A stretch of DNA of 61,850 nt, from assembly GCA_025965155.1 (NCBI GenBank), contig JAOPXN010000048.1, positions 1 to 61,850 of the forward strand, read 5' to 3'. Shown here one piece after another: positions 33,268 to 41,010 of the stretch. The notes under the pieces are model-generated. The model saw only the letters and a program-made list of their open reading frames with translations. It was not told where the DNA came from and searched no databases. Numbering within the stretch: the stretch's first letter is position 1; every line of letters starts with the position of its first letter. The position numbers were made by a program, and so were the translations under genes. This DNA comes from Propionibacteriaceae bacterium. Its GTDB lineage: Bacteria > Actinomycetota > Actinomycetes > Propionibacteriales > Propionibacteriaceae.

Positions 33268-33306
33268 GACTGGACTGACGCTCCCGGCGGGAGCGTCAGT
33301 CCTAGT
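33268..33306 (-). terminator. Long hairpin downstream of tRNA-Leu, likely terminator
   Basis: A 14-bp perfect stem (33272-33285 with 33289-33302) and 3-nt loop, extended by four more pairs around a single bulged T. It lies 18 nt past the 3' end of the tRNA on the transcribed (minus) strand, with no T-tract on that side, which is typical of high-GC actinobacterial terminators. Confidence 0.7.
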
Positions 33307-33323
33307 CAACGGCCTGTTCTTGT

Positions 33324-33408
33324 GTCCGAGAGGGGACTTGAACCCCTATGCCCTAATACGGGCACTAGCACCTCAAGCTAGCGCGTCTACCTATTCCGCC
33401 ACCCGGAC
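33324..33408 (-). tRNA. tRNA-Leu (GAG)
   Basis: On the minus strand the sequence folds as an 85-nt type II tRNA. The acceptor GTCCGGG pairs with CTCGGAC; the anticodon arm is CTAGC / GCTAG with loop TTGAGGT, giving GAG at 34-36; there is a long variable arm (GCCCGTATTAGGGC) and a T arm GGGG-TTCAAGT-CCCC. The 3' CCA is not encoded. GAG reads CUC/CUU leucine codons. Confidence 0.95.
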
Positions 33409-33522
33409 CTGCTGCTGCGCGATCCCGTGCAGCGCATGAACTATAGCAAGGATTGCCGCCAGGACCGATTCGGGCCGGATGCACCTGCAAACGGACCCCC
33501 AACCGGGTGAAAGGATGAGGAC

Positions 33523-34839
33523 ATGACCGCCTCGTACAGTGCCGAATCCGACGTCGTCCAGATCTGCCAGGACCTCATCAGGATCGACACCTCTAACTAC
33601 GGCACCGAGCCCGGGCCGGGGGAGCGGCTGGCCGCCGAGCACGTGGCCGGCCTGCTGGACGAGGTGGGCATCGCCAGCGAGCTGTACGAGTCGGAGCCGG
33701 GCCGCACCTCGTTGGTGGCGCGATGGGAGCCCGACGGCGTCGACACCTCCGTGCCGCCGCTGCTGGTCCACGGTCACCTCGACGTGGTGCCGGCCAACGC
33801 CTCGGACTGGTCGGTGCCACCGTTCTCCGGCGAGGTCGCCGATGGCTGCGTCTGGGGCCGGGGTGCGGTGGACATGAAGGACTTCAACGCCATGGTGATC
33901 AGCGTTGTCCGGGCCCGCGCCCGCGCCGGTGTCGCGCCTCGGCGGCCGATTCGACTGGTCTTCACCGCTGACGAGGAGGCGGGCAGCGGCCTCGGCGCGC
34001 AGTGGCTGGTCGACAAGCATCCCGAGACGGTGGAGGGATGCACCGAAGCCATCGGAGAGGTCGGTGGGTTCTCCCTCACCATCAATAATGATCTTCGCCT
34101 CTACCTGATCCAGACCGCGGAGAAGGGCCTGGCCTGGCTGAACCTGATCGCAGATGGCCGCGCCGGGCACGGCTCCTTCCGCAACGACGACAACGCCGTC
34201 ACCGAGCTGGCCGCCGCGGTCGCCCGGGTCGGTCAGTACGAGTGGCCGCACAAGATCACCGATGCCCAACGTGCCTTCCTGGAGGCGGTGTCGGAGGCCT
34301 TCGAGATCGATCTTGATCCGGACCGGGCTGAGGAGACGCTAGCCAGGCTCGGCAGCATCGCGCGGATGGTCGGCGCAACCATGTCCAACACCGCCAACCC
34401 GACGATGCTGTCCGCCGGCTACAAACACAACGTCATTCCCGGCCGCGCCACCGCCGGCATCGACGGACGTTTCGTCCCTGGTGGCGAGGACGAGTTCCTG
34501 GCCACTATCACGGAACTGATCGGCGACAAGGTCCGCTACGAGTTCGTGGCGCGGCAGCCGTCAGTGGAGACCGAGTTCTCCGGTGCCCTGGTGGAGGCGA
34601 TGAAGTCCTGCCTCATGGCGGAGGACCCGGGAGCCAAGGCGGTGCCGTTCTTGATGAGCGGAGGCACCGACGCCAAGGCCTGGGACCGGCTCGGGATCCG
34701 CTGCTTCGGGTTCGCCCCGCTGCGGCTGCCACCGGATCTGGACTTCGTCGGCATGTTCCACGGCGTCGACGAGCGGGTCCCGACAGACTCGCTGGAGTTC
34801 GGCGCCCGGGTTTTGGACCGTTTCCTCCAACTCGCCTGA
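33523..34839 (+). CDS. M20/M28-type metallopeptidase (dipeptidase or acetylornithine deacetylase-like)
   Basis: A 438-residue zinc amidohydrolase. Zinc ligands occur in LLVHGHLDVVPA (His, Asp), VWGRGAVDMKD (Asp bridging), FTADEEAGSG (catalytic Glu/Glu) and MFHGVDERVPT (His). The lid domain lies between (AWLNLIADGRAGHGSFRNDDNAVTEL). The M20 family covers dipeptidases, carboxypeptidases and deacetylases; specificity cannot be read here. AAAGGATGAGG precedes ATG 33523. The DUF5703 gene follows 22 nt later, a pairing I recall from other actinobacteria. Confidence 0.88.
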   Translation: MTASYSAESDVVQICQDLIRIDTSNYGTEPGPGERLAAEHVAGLLDEVGIASELYESEPGRTSLVARWEPDGVDTSVPPLLVHGHLDVVPANASDWSVPPFSGEVADGCVWGRGAVDMKDFNAMVISVVRARARAGVAPRRPIRLVFTADEEAGSGLGAQWLVDKHPETVEGCTEAIGEVGGFSLTINNDLRLYLIQTAEKGLAWLNLIADGRAGHGSFRNDDNAVTELAAAVARVGQYEWPHKITDAQRAFLEAVSEAFEIDLDPDRAEETLARLGSIARMVGATMSNTANPTMLSAGYKHNVIPGRATAGIDGRFVPGGEDEFLATITELIGDKVRYEFVARQPSVETEFSGALVEAMKSCLMAEDPGAKAVPFLMSGGTDAKAWDRLGIRCFGFAPLRLPPDLDFVGMFHGVDERVPTDSLEFGARVLDRFLQLA

Positions 34840-34847
34840 CCCGCCGG

Positions 34848-34853
34848 TACGCT
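34848..34853 (+). promoter_or_regulatory. -10 hexamer TACGCT
   Basis: Ends 8 nt before ATG 34862 with no ribosome binding site between, consistent with a leaderless mRNA for the DUF5703 gene. Confidence 0.4.
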
Positions 34854-34861
34854 GGGTCCCG

Positions 34862-35059
34862 ATGAGCATGAAAGTCGTCGAGTACGAGGTCGAGCGGGTC
34901 CGTCTGGGCAGGCACGTCCCGCGTGGCGCCGTTCGCAAGATTCTCACCGACCACGCCGAGTACGGCGGGTGGGAGCTGACCCGGCTGAGGCGCTACCGCG
35001 ACGGCACCCGGGACGTCTGGATCCGCCGCAAGATCATCCGCGTCCCGGCCAGCCTCTAG
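34862..35059 (+). CDS. DUF5703 family protein
   Basis: A 65-residue basic protein: MKVVEYEVERVRLGRHVPRGAVRKILTDHAEYGGWELTRLRRYRDGTRDVWIRRKIIRV matches the small DUF5703 family (about 65 aa, YGGWEL central motif). Compact alpha/beta fold, no transmembrane segment; possibly nucleic-acid or membrane surface binding by charge, but its role is unknown. It follows the M20 peptidase on the same strand. Confidence 0.85.
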   Translation: MSMKVVEYEVERVRLGRHVPRGAVRKILTDHAEYGGWELTRLRRYRDGTRDVWIRRKIIRVPASL

Positions 35060-35084
35060 CCGCGCAGAACCTGAAAAGCAGCCG

Positions 35085-36047
35085 CTAGCCACGCAGGGCG
35101 TTGGGGCCCCCGGAGACATCGTCCAGAGCCGAAGCGATCTCATCGGGCAGCCGCTTCGAGTCGACAGCCAGGGCCGGTGCCAGCTGGCCAGCAGTCCGGG
35201 CTCCGAGTAGCGGGGCCGTCACACCGGGGGCGTCGCGGACCCAGAGCAGCGCGATCTGCAGCGGGGACAGGTCCAGGCCCTCGGCTGCCCGAGCCACCGC
35301 CTCCACCACGGCCCGCGAGCGCGACTCCAGGTACGGCTCGACGAACCAGGCGAAGTGGTCGCTGGCCGCCCGGGACCCACGCGGCGTCCCGGTCCGGTAC
35401 TGGCCGGTCAGCACGCCACGCCCCAGCGGCGACCAGGGAAACAGTCCCATCCCGAAAGCCTTGACTGCCGGCAGCACCTCGACCTCAGCCCGTCGGGCCA
35501 GCAGCGAGTACTCCACCTGGGCGCTGCTGATCGGGTTCCGGGCCGGGAACGCCTGCTGCCAGGTGGCTGCCTGGGCGGTCTGCCAACCGACAAAGTTCGA
35601 GACGCCGACATAGCGGGCCATGCCCTGGCTGACCGCGTAGTCGAGGGCGCTGAGAGTCTCCTCCAGCGGAGTGGTGCCCCAGGCGTGGACCTGCCACAGA
35701 TCGACGTAGTCAGTCTTCAGCCGACGCAGTGAGCCTTCCAGGTCGCGAAGCAGCGCGCGGCGGGAGGTGTCGACGATCCGCTTACCGTTCCGGATCACGA
35801 AACCTGCCTTGGTGGCGATCACCATGTCCTCGCGGTTGGAGACATCGTTGACCAGCTGCCCGACCAGCCGTTCAGCATCACCTCCGCCGTACGCAGCCGC
35901 GGTGTCGATCAAGGTCCCGCCTGCTTCGCAGAACATCTCCAGGATCGACCGTGCGGCCTCGGCGGGAGTGTCGCGGCCCCAGGTCATGGTGCCCAGCCCC
36001 AGCCGCGATACGCGCAACCCACTGGTGCCGACCAGCCGTGTCTCCAT
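35085..36047 (-). CDS. Aldo/keto reductase
   Basis: A 320-residue NADP-dependent oxidoreductase on a (beta/alpha)8 barrel. The catalytic tetrad is visible: Asp and Tyr in LIDTAAAYGGGDAE, Lys in VIATKAGFV, His in LWQVHAWG. C-terminal nucleotide binding is in GARTAGQLAPAL. A leaderless start is suggested by TAGTGT ending 7 nt before ATG 36047 on the minus strand. Substrate unknown. Divergent from the LLM oxidoreductase gene; the two may share a promoter region. Confidence 0.92.
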   Translation of the reverse strand: METRLVGTSGLRVSRLGLGTMTWGRDTPAEAARSILEMFCEAGGTLIDTAAAYGGGDAERLVGQLVNDVSNREDMVIATKAGFVIRNGKRIVDTSRRALLRDLEGSLRRLKTDYVDLWQVHAWGTTPLEETLSALDYAVSQGMARYVGVSNFVGWQTAQAATWQQAFPARNPISSAQVEYSLLARRAEVEVLPAVKAFGMGLFPWSPLGRGVLTGQYRTGTPRGSRAASDHFAWFVEPYLESRSRAVVEAVARAAEGLDLSPLQIALLWVRDAPGVTAPLLGARTAGQLAPALAVDSKRLPDEIASALDDVSGGPNALRG

Positions 36048-36151
36048 GCGGAAGACACTAATGCCCCAGGCGCGAGCCGGGCCGACGCGCCACGGCCGTC
36101 GGCGCCCCGCGGTGAGGCGTTGATCATCCGCGGCCGCCTGATCATCGGCAC

Positions 36152-36157
36152 TAGGGT
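36152..36157 (+). promoter_or_regulatory. -10 hexamer TAGGGT, leaderless start
   Basis: Ends 6 nt before ATG 36164. Confidence 0.55.
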
Positions 36158-36163
36158 GGCTGC

Positions 36164-37216
36164 ATGCGCCTCGGCCTCAACCTGGGATACATGGTCGGCT
36201 CCGACGACCCGCAGGGGCAGCTGCAGCTGACTCGACATGCGGAGAGCCTCGGTTTCGACGTGGTCTGGGCCGCTGAGGCGTACGGGTCCGACAGCCCCAC
36301 CGTGCTGGCCTGGCTGGCAGGTCAGACGACCCGGATCGCCGTCGGCTCGGCCGTGATGCAGATTCCTGCGCGGACGCCGGCGATGACGGCGATGACTGCG
36401 GCCAGCCTGGATCTCCTCAGCCAGGGCCGGTTCCGGCTCGGCCTCGGCGTCTCCGGCCCGCAGGTGTCGGAGGGTTGGCACGGCGTCCGGTTCGACCGTC
36501 CCTTGGCGCGGACCCGCGAGTTCATCTCCATCGTGACCCGGGCACTGTCCCGCACCACAGTGGTCTCCGACGGGCCGCACTATCCACTGCCACTACCCGA
36601 CGGGCCCGGCAAGGCGCTCAAGCTGACCATCGCTCCGGCCAGCGACCACATCCCCATCTATCTCGCCGCGGTCGGACCGAAGAACCTCGAGCTCGCCGGT
36701 GAGCTGACCGACGGCTGGCTCGCCGTGTTCTACTCCGCTGAGTTCGCGCACGAGCAGCTGGCCCGGATCGAGGCGGGCAGGGCCAAGGTCGGACAGACCA
36801 TGGCCGGCTTCGACGTGGTACCGACCGTTCCGCTGGTAGTTGGCGACGACCCGGTCCGCTGCGCTGACCCGGTACGGGCGTACGCCGCGCTCTACCTCGG
36901 CGGCATGGGCAGCAGGGAGCAGAACTTCTACAACGCGCTGGCGGTACGGATGGGCTACGCCGACGCGGCAGCACGGGTGCAGGACCTCTTCCTCGACCGG
37001 CGCCACCGCGAGGCGATGGCCGCCGTCCCGTACGAGTTCATCGACGCGACCTCCCTGCTGGGGAACCCTGCGCGAATCGCCGACCGGCTTCAGTCGCTCG
37101 CCGCCTCCGGAGTCACCACCTGCGCCGTTGCTCCGTACGGCGACACCGTGGAGCAGAAGCTGGCCGCGCTCACCGTCGCCGCCGAGGCGCTAGAGAGGTC
37201 ACAGGTCGGGGACTGA
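36164..37216 (+). CDS. LLM class F420-dependent oxidoreductase
   Basis: A 350-residue luciferase-like barrel: MRLGLNLGYMVGSDDPQGQLQLTRHAESLGFDVVWAAEAYGSDSPTVLAWLAGQTTRIAVGSAVMQIPARTPAMTAMTAASLDLLSQGRFRLGLGVSGPQ is a typical LLM N-terminal half. PIYLAAVGPKNLELAGELTDGW is the central cofactor-phosphate region. The Mer-type branch uses F420, not FMN, but this needs experimental proof. Its actual substrate is unknown. It starts from a leaderless promoter opposite the aldo/keto reductase. Confidence 0.88.
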   Translation: MRLGLNLGYMVGSDDPQGQLQLTRHAESLGFDVVWAAEAYGSDSPTVLAWLAGQTTRIAVGSAVMQIPARTPAMTAMTAASLDLLSQGRFRLGLGVSGPQVSEGWHGVRFDRPLARTREFISIVTRALSRTTVVSDGPHYPLPLPDGPGKALKLTIAPASDHIPIYLAAVGPKNLELAGELTDGWLAVFYSAEFAHEQLARIEAGRAKVGQTMAGFDVVPTVPLVVGDDPVRCADPVRAYAALYLGGMGSREQNFYNALAVRMGYADAAARVQDLFLDRRHREAMAAVPYEFIDATSLLGNPARIADRLQSLAASGVTTCAVAPYGDTVEQKLAALTVAAEALERSQVGD

Positions 37217-37230
37217 CCCGGGCTCAGGAC

Positions 37231-38064
37231 TCAGGCCTGCGGGACAGCCTGCAGCACGCCGGTCAGCAGCAGCACCGCCACCACGGCGGCGAGGACGAGC
37301 CGGTAGATCACGAACGGTAGGAAGTTGTGCGTGCTGATGTAACGCAGCAGCCAGTGGATCACCGCGAAGCCGATGACGAAGGCCACCACGGTCGCCAGGA
37401 TGATCGGCCCCCAGGCCGGCGGCACCGGGTCGCTGGAGATGTCGAAGAGCTTGAAGAAACCGGAACCGACCACGGCCGGGATAGCGAGCAGGAACGAGTA
37501 GCGGGCGGCGGCCTCGCGGGTGTACCCCAGAGCCAGGCCGGCCGTGATGGTCGCGCCGGAGCGGGAGACTCCTGGTATCAGGGCTAATGACTGAGCAAAA
37601 CCGAAGATGATGCCGTGACCCCAGGTGAGCTGGTCCAGCGGCCGCGCGTTCCGGGCGAACCGGTCCACGACCCCGATCACCAGACCGAACCCGGCCAACA
37701 TCGCGACGGTGATCCACAGGTTGCGGAGCGCGTGGTCGATCGCGTTCTGGAAGAGCAGTCCCAAGATCACGATCGGGATGGAGCCGATGATCACCAGCCA
37801 CCCCATTCGCGCCTCCGGGTCGTTGCGGGGGATCTTGCCTGCCAGCGACAGCGCCCAATGCTTGATGATCGTGACGATGTCGTGGCGGAAGTAGATGATC
37901 ACAGCCAACTCGGTACCGAGCTGGGTGATCGCGGTGAACGCGGCACCCGGGTCGTCGCCGCCGAAGAACTGGCCCACGATCGAGATGTGGGCACTCGAGG
38001 AGATCGGCAGGAACTCCGTCAGTCCCTGCACGATTCCGAGTACTAGCGCTTCCAACCAACCCAC
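37231..38064 (-). CDS. uppP: Undecaprenyl-diphosphatase UppP
   Basis: The enzyme regenerates undecaprenyl phosphate for wall synthesis and confers bacitracin tolerance. About 277 residues with 8 helices: GIVQGLTEFLPISSSAHI (catalytic Glu) and SLALIPGVSRSGATITAGL (catalytic Arg/Ser) are the two diagnostic re-entrant motifs, both facing the outer side. I use GTG 38064, about 8 nt after GAGGAG; GTG 38073 adds three residues but has poor spacing. It is convergent to the LLM gene (14-nt gap). Confidence 0.95.
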   Translation of the reverse strand: MGWLEALVLGIVQGLTEFLPISSSAHISIVGQFFGGDDPGAAFTAITQLGTELAVIIYFRHDIVTIIKHWALSLAGKIPRNDPEARMGWLVIIGSIPIVILGLLFQNAIDHALRNLWITVAMLAGFGLVIGVVDRFARNARPLDQLTWGHGIIFGFAQSLALIPGVSRSGATITAGLALGYTREAAARYSFLLAIPAVVGSGFFKLFDISSDPVPPAWGPIILATVVAFVIGFAVIHWLLRYISTHNFLPFVIYRLVLAAVVAVLLLTGVLQAVPQA

Positions 38065-38260
38065 GATCGTCACTCCTCAGCTTCGTCGGCACCCGGTCAG
38101 GGTCCCGGACCACCGTAGACTGCGGCACTGTGGCCGGCCTGAGGCGTTCGCCGTAGCGCGAGTGATCCGCGCCACACGCCTGTGAGCGGGAGTGTGCCAG
38201 GTCACAGACCAGAGGCGCTGCCGCGCTTCCGCGTGCTGCAAGGTCGAGTAGAAAGGACAG

Positions 38261-38791
38261 GTGACGATCCACTCGGAGCACCCGTTCCTGCCGCCGGAGA
38301 ACGAGCGCAGCCCGCTGCGCCGGTTCCGGGGTCGGATGGCGGCCCCCGTCACTGTGTGGACCACGGCCGGTGACGGTGACCGGGCCGGCTTGACCGTGTC
38401 GTCGCTGATGGTCGCCGACGGTGAGCCGGCGCAGCTCCTCGGCCTAATCGACGAGGACTCAGATCTGGCGGACCTTCTGCTGCAGACCCGTACCGTGGCA
38501 GTCAGCCTGCTCGGCTGGGAACACCGGGGACTCGCGGACGCTTTCGCCGGGACGGCGCCGGCGCCGGGCGGGCCCTTTCGGATCGGAGCGTGGACGCAGA
38601 CCCAGTGGGGGCCGGTGCCCGCCGACGCGATCGGCTGGCTCGGCGCGCGGCTGCTGCCGGGGGACCCTGACCACGCCGGTTGGGCTTTGCTCATTCGGGC
38701 GACGGTCGAGCAGGTGGAGCTGGCCGGTGCCTCCGACCAGCAGGCCATGGCCCATCTGCGCGGCCGCTATCGCCAGCTCGAGACCAGCTGA
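38261..38791 (+). CDS. Flavin reductase-like domain protein
   Basis: A 176-residue split-barrel flavoprotein (PF01613-like). FRGRMAAPVTVWTTAGDGDRAGLTVSSLMVADGEPAQLLGLIDEDSDLADLLLQTRTVAVSLLG corresponds to the FMN-binding N-terminal half (the usual GxTxSS block is AGLTVSS). Some members reduce FMN with NADH for partner monooxygenases; others use F420. GTG 38261 is preceded by AAAGGA. No partner oxygenase lies here; a link to F420 enzymes nearby is speculative. Confidence 0.82.
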   Translation: MTIHSEHPFLPPENERSPLRRFRGRMAAPVTVWTTAGDGDRAGLTVSSLMVADGEPAQLLGLIDEDSDLADLLLQTRTVAVSLLGWEHRGLADAFAGTAPAPGGPFRIGAWTQTQWGPVPADAIGWLGARLLPGDPDHAGWALLIRATVEQVELAGASDQQAMAHLRGRYRQLETS

Positions 38792-38826
38792 GCGACGCCG
38801 CGACCGGCGGCTCGGGGCCGGTCGCC

Positions 38827-38832
38827 TAATCT
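38827..38832 (+). promoter_or_regulatory. -10 hexamer TAATCT, leaderless start
   Basis: Ends 6 nt before ATG 38839. Confidence 0.5.
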
Positions 38833-38838
38833 TCGATC

Positions 38839-39567
38839 ATGACCACCGTGCTGCTGATCCGCCACGGCCGCACCACGGCCAATACCTCCGGCGTCCTCGC
38901 CGGCCGGTCTTCCGGCGTGGAACTGGACGAGGTAGGAGCGAAGCAGGCCTCGGTCGCAGGTGAGCGCATCGCACCGATTCCGCTTCGGGCTCTGGTGAGC
39001 TCGCCACTGCGCCGCTGCAGGCAGACCGCTCACGCGCTGCAGGCCGCCCGTACCGATGGGCTGGGCACCACCATCGAGCAGGGCCTGACGGAGTGCGGGT
39101 ACGGCGAGTGGACCGGCCGGTCGCTGAAGGACCTCAGCAAGGAGAAGCTCTGGCAGACGGTGCAGCAGCAACCGTCCGCCGTCCGGTTCCCCGGGGGCGA
39201 GTCGATGGTGGAGATGGCTTCCCGCGCTGTCGGAAGCATTCGCGGCTGGGACTCCCGGCTGACCGAGGAGTTCGGTGACGGCGCAGTGTGGGCCGCGGTG
39301 TCGCATGGCGATGTGATCAAAGCGATCCTGGCCGACGCGCTCGGGCTGCACCTGGACGGGTTTCAGCGAATCATGGTCGATCCGGCATCCATCTCGGTGA
39401 TCCGCTACACCTCCACCCGCCCGTACGTGGTGACCATGAACTCCACCAGTGCCGAACTGTCGTCGCTGTTCCCGCCCCCAGCCGCGAAGTCGAAACGGAC
39501 CCGGCGACCAAAGTCCGACGACGCTCCGGTCGGCGGCGGTCTGGGGTCTGCCGAAACGATCCCCTGA
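38839..39567 (+). CDS. Histidine phosphatase, MSMEG_4193 type
   Basis: A 242-residue branch-1 histidine phosphatase. LLIRHGRTTANTSGVLAGR contains the RHG catalytic histidine, LVSSPLRRCRQTAHAL the second arginine, GLTECGYGEWTGR the acid/base, and AAVSHGDVIKAIL the second catalytic His. The length with an extended C-terminal tail (KSKRTRRPKSDDAPVG, basic) matches the actinobacterial MSMEG_4193-type group. In actinobacteria it begins the conserved run with a DUF3090 protein, an SCO1664-like protein and MshC, as here. Natural substrate unknown. Confidence 0.9.
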   Translation: MTTVLLIRHGRTTANTSGVLAGRSSGVELDEVGAKQASVAGERIAPIPLRALVSSPLRRCRQTAHALQAARTDGLGTTIEQGLTECGYGEWTGRSLKDLSKEKLWQTVQQQPSAVRFPGGESMVEMASRAVGSIRGWDSRLTEEFGDGAVWAAVSHGDVIKAILADALGLHLDGFQRIMVDPASISVIRYTSTRPYVVTMNSTSAELSSLFPPPAAKSKRTRRPKSDDAPVGGGLGSAETIP

Positions 39568-39577
39568 GTCCCGGGCA

Positions 39578-39583
39578 TAGGCT
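39578..39583 (+). promoter_or_regulatory. -10 hexamer TAGGCT, leaderless start
   Basis: Ends 6 nt before ATG 39590. Confidence 0.5.
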
Positions 39584-39589
39584 TGTGCC

Positions 39590-40168
39590 ATGGCGATTCT
39601 CGTTCACCGCTACGACTCCCCGGACCGGTTCGTTGCAGGAACCGTCGGTCAGCCGGGCGAACGCACCTTTTTTCTGCAGGCCCGTGAGGGCAACCGGATG
39701 ACCAGTGTGGTGGTGGAGAAGCAGCAGGTGCTGGTGCTGGCAGAGCACCTGGAGCGGGTTCTCGACGAGGTGCTGCGGCGCAGCAGCGGTGCAGCGGCGG
39801 TACCGCCGCCGGCCAAGGCCAGTAAGGACACCGAACCTCTCGATGCGCCGATCACCGAGGAGTTCCGAGTCGGCACCATGACCATCGCCTGGGACCCGAC
39901 CGTCGACAAGATCGTCATCGAGCTGTTCTCCAACGTGGAGAGCGACGACATCGAGGACGACCAGCCCGCCGCGGGCGAGCCAGACGAGGTGGAGGCCGAT
40001 GAGGTCTTTGTGGTGAAGATCACCGCCTCCTACGCACGTGACTTCGTGGCCCGGGCCACCGCCTTGATCTCCGCGGGCCGCCCGGCGTGCCCGTTCTGCC
40101 TGCAGCCAATGGATGCCTCCGGACACATCTGCCCGCGGGCCAACGGGTATCGGCGTCCGCTCTTTTGA
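39590..40168 (+). CDS. DUF3090 family protein with C-terminal zinc-ribbon-like motif
   Basis: A 192-residue protein of the actinobacterial DUF3090 group. Its N terminus, YDSPDRFVAGTVGQPGERTFFLQAREGNR, and its C terminus, PACPFCLQPMDASGHICPRANGYRRPLF, are diagnostic. The CPFC and HIC residues form a likely zinc site. The middle is acidic. Function unknown; it is always found between the histidine phosphatase and the SCO1664-like gene upstream of mshC, so a role tied to mycothiol or thiol metabolism is an inference only. Stop overlaps next start by 4 nt. Confidence 0.9.
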   Translation: MAILVHRYDSPDRFVAGTVGQPGERTFFLQAREGNRMTSVVVEKQQVLVLAEHLERVLDEVLRRSSGAAAVPPPAKASKDTEPLDAPITEEFRVGTMTIAWDPTVDKIVIELFSNVESDDIEDDQPAAGEPDEVEADEVFVVKITASYARDFVARATALISAGRPACPFCLQPMDASGHICPRANGYRRPLF

Positions 40169-40968
40169 GCGCATCCTTCTCCTCCGACACTCACCCGGCG
40201 CTGACCACTGGGCTGGGTGATGGCGAACTGGAACTGACCGGTCGGCTGATGCAGGCCTCCAATGCCACGTTCCTGGCCTCGCTGCGAACCGAGACCTCGG
40301 TAATCGAGTGCGTCTACAAGCCGATGCAGGGTGAGCGGCCGTTGTGGGACTTCCCGACCCACACCCTCGCGCTACGCGAGGTCGCTGCCTACGAGGTCTC
40401 CCGGATCGGTGGTTTCGACGTGGTCCCGGTGACCGCCCTGGTGGAGGGTCCGATTGGACTCGGCTCGCTGCAGGTGTGGGTCGACTCCGAACCGGAGGAG
40501 AACGAGGCCCTGGTCGACCTGGTGCCTGCCGAGAAGGTGCCGCCGACCGGCTGGTTCACCTGTGTGGACGGCTTCGACTCCACAGATCGCCGCGTCTGCG
40601 TCATCCACGCCGACAACCCCGAGCTACGGATGCTGGCCGTATTCGACGCGCTGATCAACAACGCCGACCGCAAGGGCGGCCACATCATCGGCAGCGCCGG
40701 GCGGGTCTTCGGCGTGGACCACGGGATCAGCTTCCACACCGAGCCCAAGCTGCGCACGCTGCTGTGGGGCTGGGCGGGTGAGGAGCTGACCGAACGCGAG
40801 CTCGCGGCCGTAGCCACCGCCCGCCGGGAAGCACCGGCCCAGCTGGCGGAGCTGCTGGCCGAGGAAGAGATCGAGGCGCTGGTACGGCGGGCCGACATGC
40901 TGTTGCGACGCAAGCGGCTGCCGATGCCGCGGGGTGGGTCACACACCATCCCCTGGCCACCGTTCTGA
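40165..40968 (+). CDS. SCO1664-family protein (conserved actinobacterial, kinase-like fold)
   Basis: A 267-residue protein of the TIGR03843-like family. TTG at 40165 overlaps the preceding stop (TTGA), and an upstream extension would lie within DUF3090. VIECVYKPMQGERPLWDFP (a lysine in a kinase-like loop), LREVAAYEVSRIGGFDVVPVTAL, DGFDSTDRRVC, and NNADRKGGHIIG with VDHGISFH (catalytic-loop-like DR, then a magnesium-binding Asp) give a fold similar to phosphoinositide/HipA-like kinases. The ligand is unknown. It is probably co-transcribed with DUF3090. Confidence 0.85.
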   Translation: MSASFSSDTHPALTTGLGDGELELTGRLMQASNATFLASLRTETSVIECVYKPMQGERPLWDFPTHTLALREVAAYEVSRIGGFDVVPVTALVEGPIGLGSLQVWVDSEPEENEALVDLVPAEKVPPTGWFTCVDGFDSTDRRVCVIHADNPELRMLAVFDALINNADRKGGHIIGSAGRVFGVDHGISFHTEPKLRTLLWGWAGEELTERELAAVATARREAPAQLAELLAEEEIEALVRRADMLLRRKRLPMPRGGSHTIPWPPF

Positions 40969-40997
40969 GAGCGGCGGGCCTCTGGGCTCCAGCCGGA

Positions 40998-41003
40998 TAG
41001 GGT
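40998..41003 (+). promoter_or_regulatory. -10 hexamer TAGGGT, leaderless start
   Basis: Ends 7 nt before ATG 41011, giving mshC its own start besides read-through from upstream. Confidence 0.5.
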
Positions 41004-41010
41004 TGATCAC

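Noticed and set aside
33309-33323. Integration site (att) at the tRNA-Leu 3' end
   Set aside because: No second copy of the tRNA 3' sequence and no integrase gene in the window.
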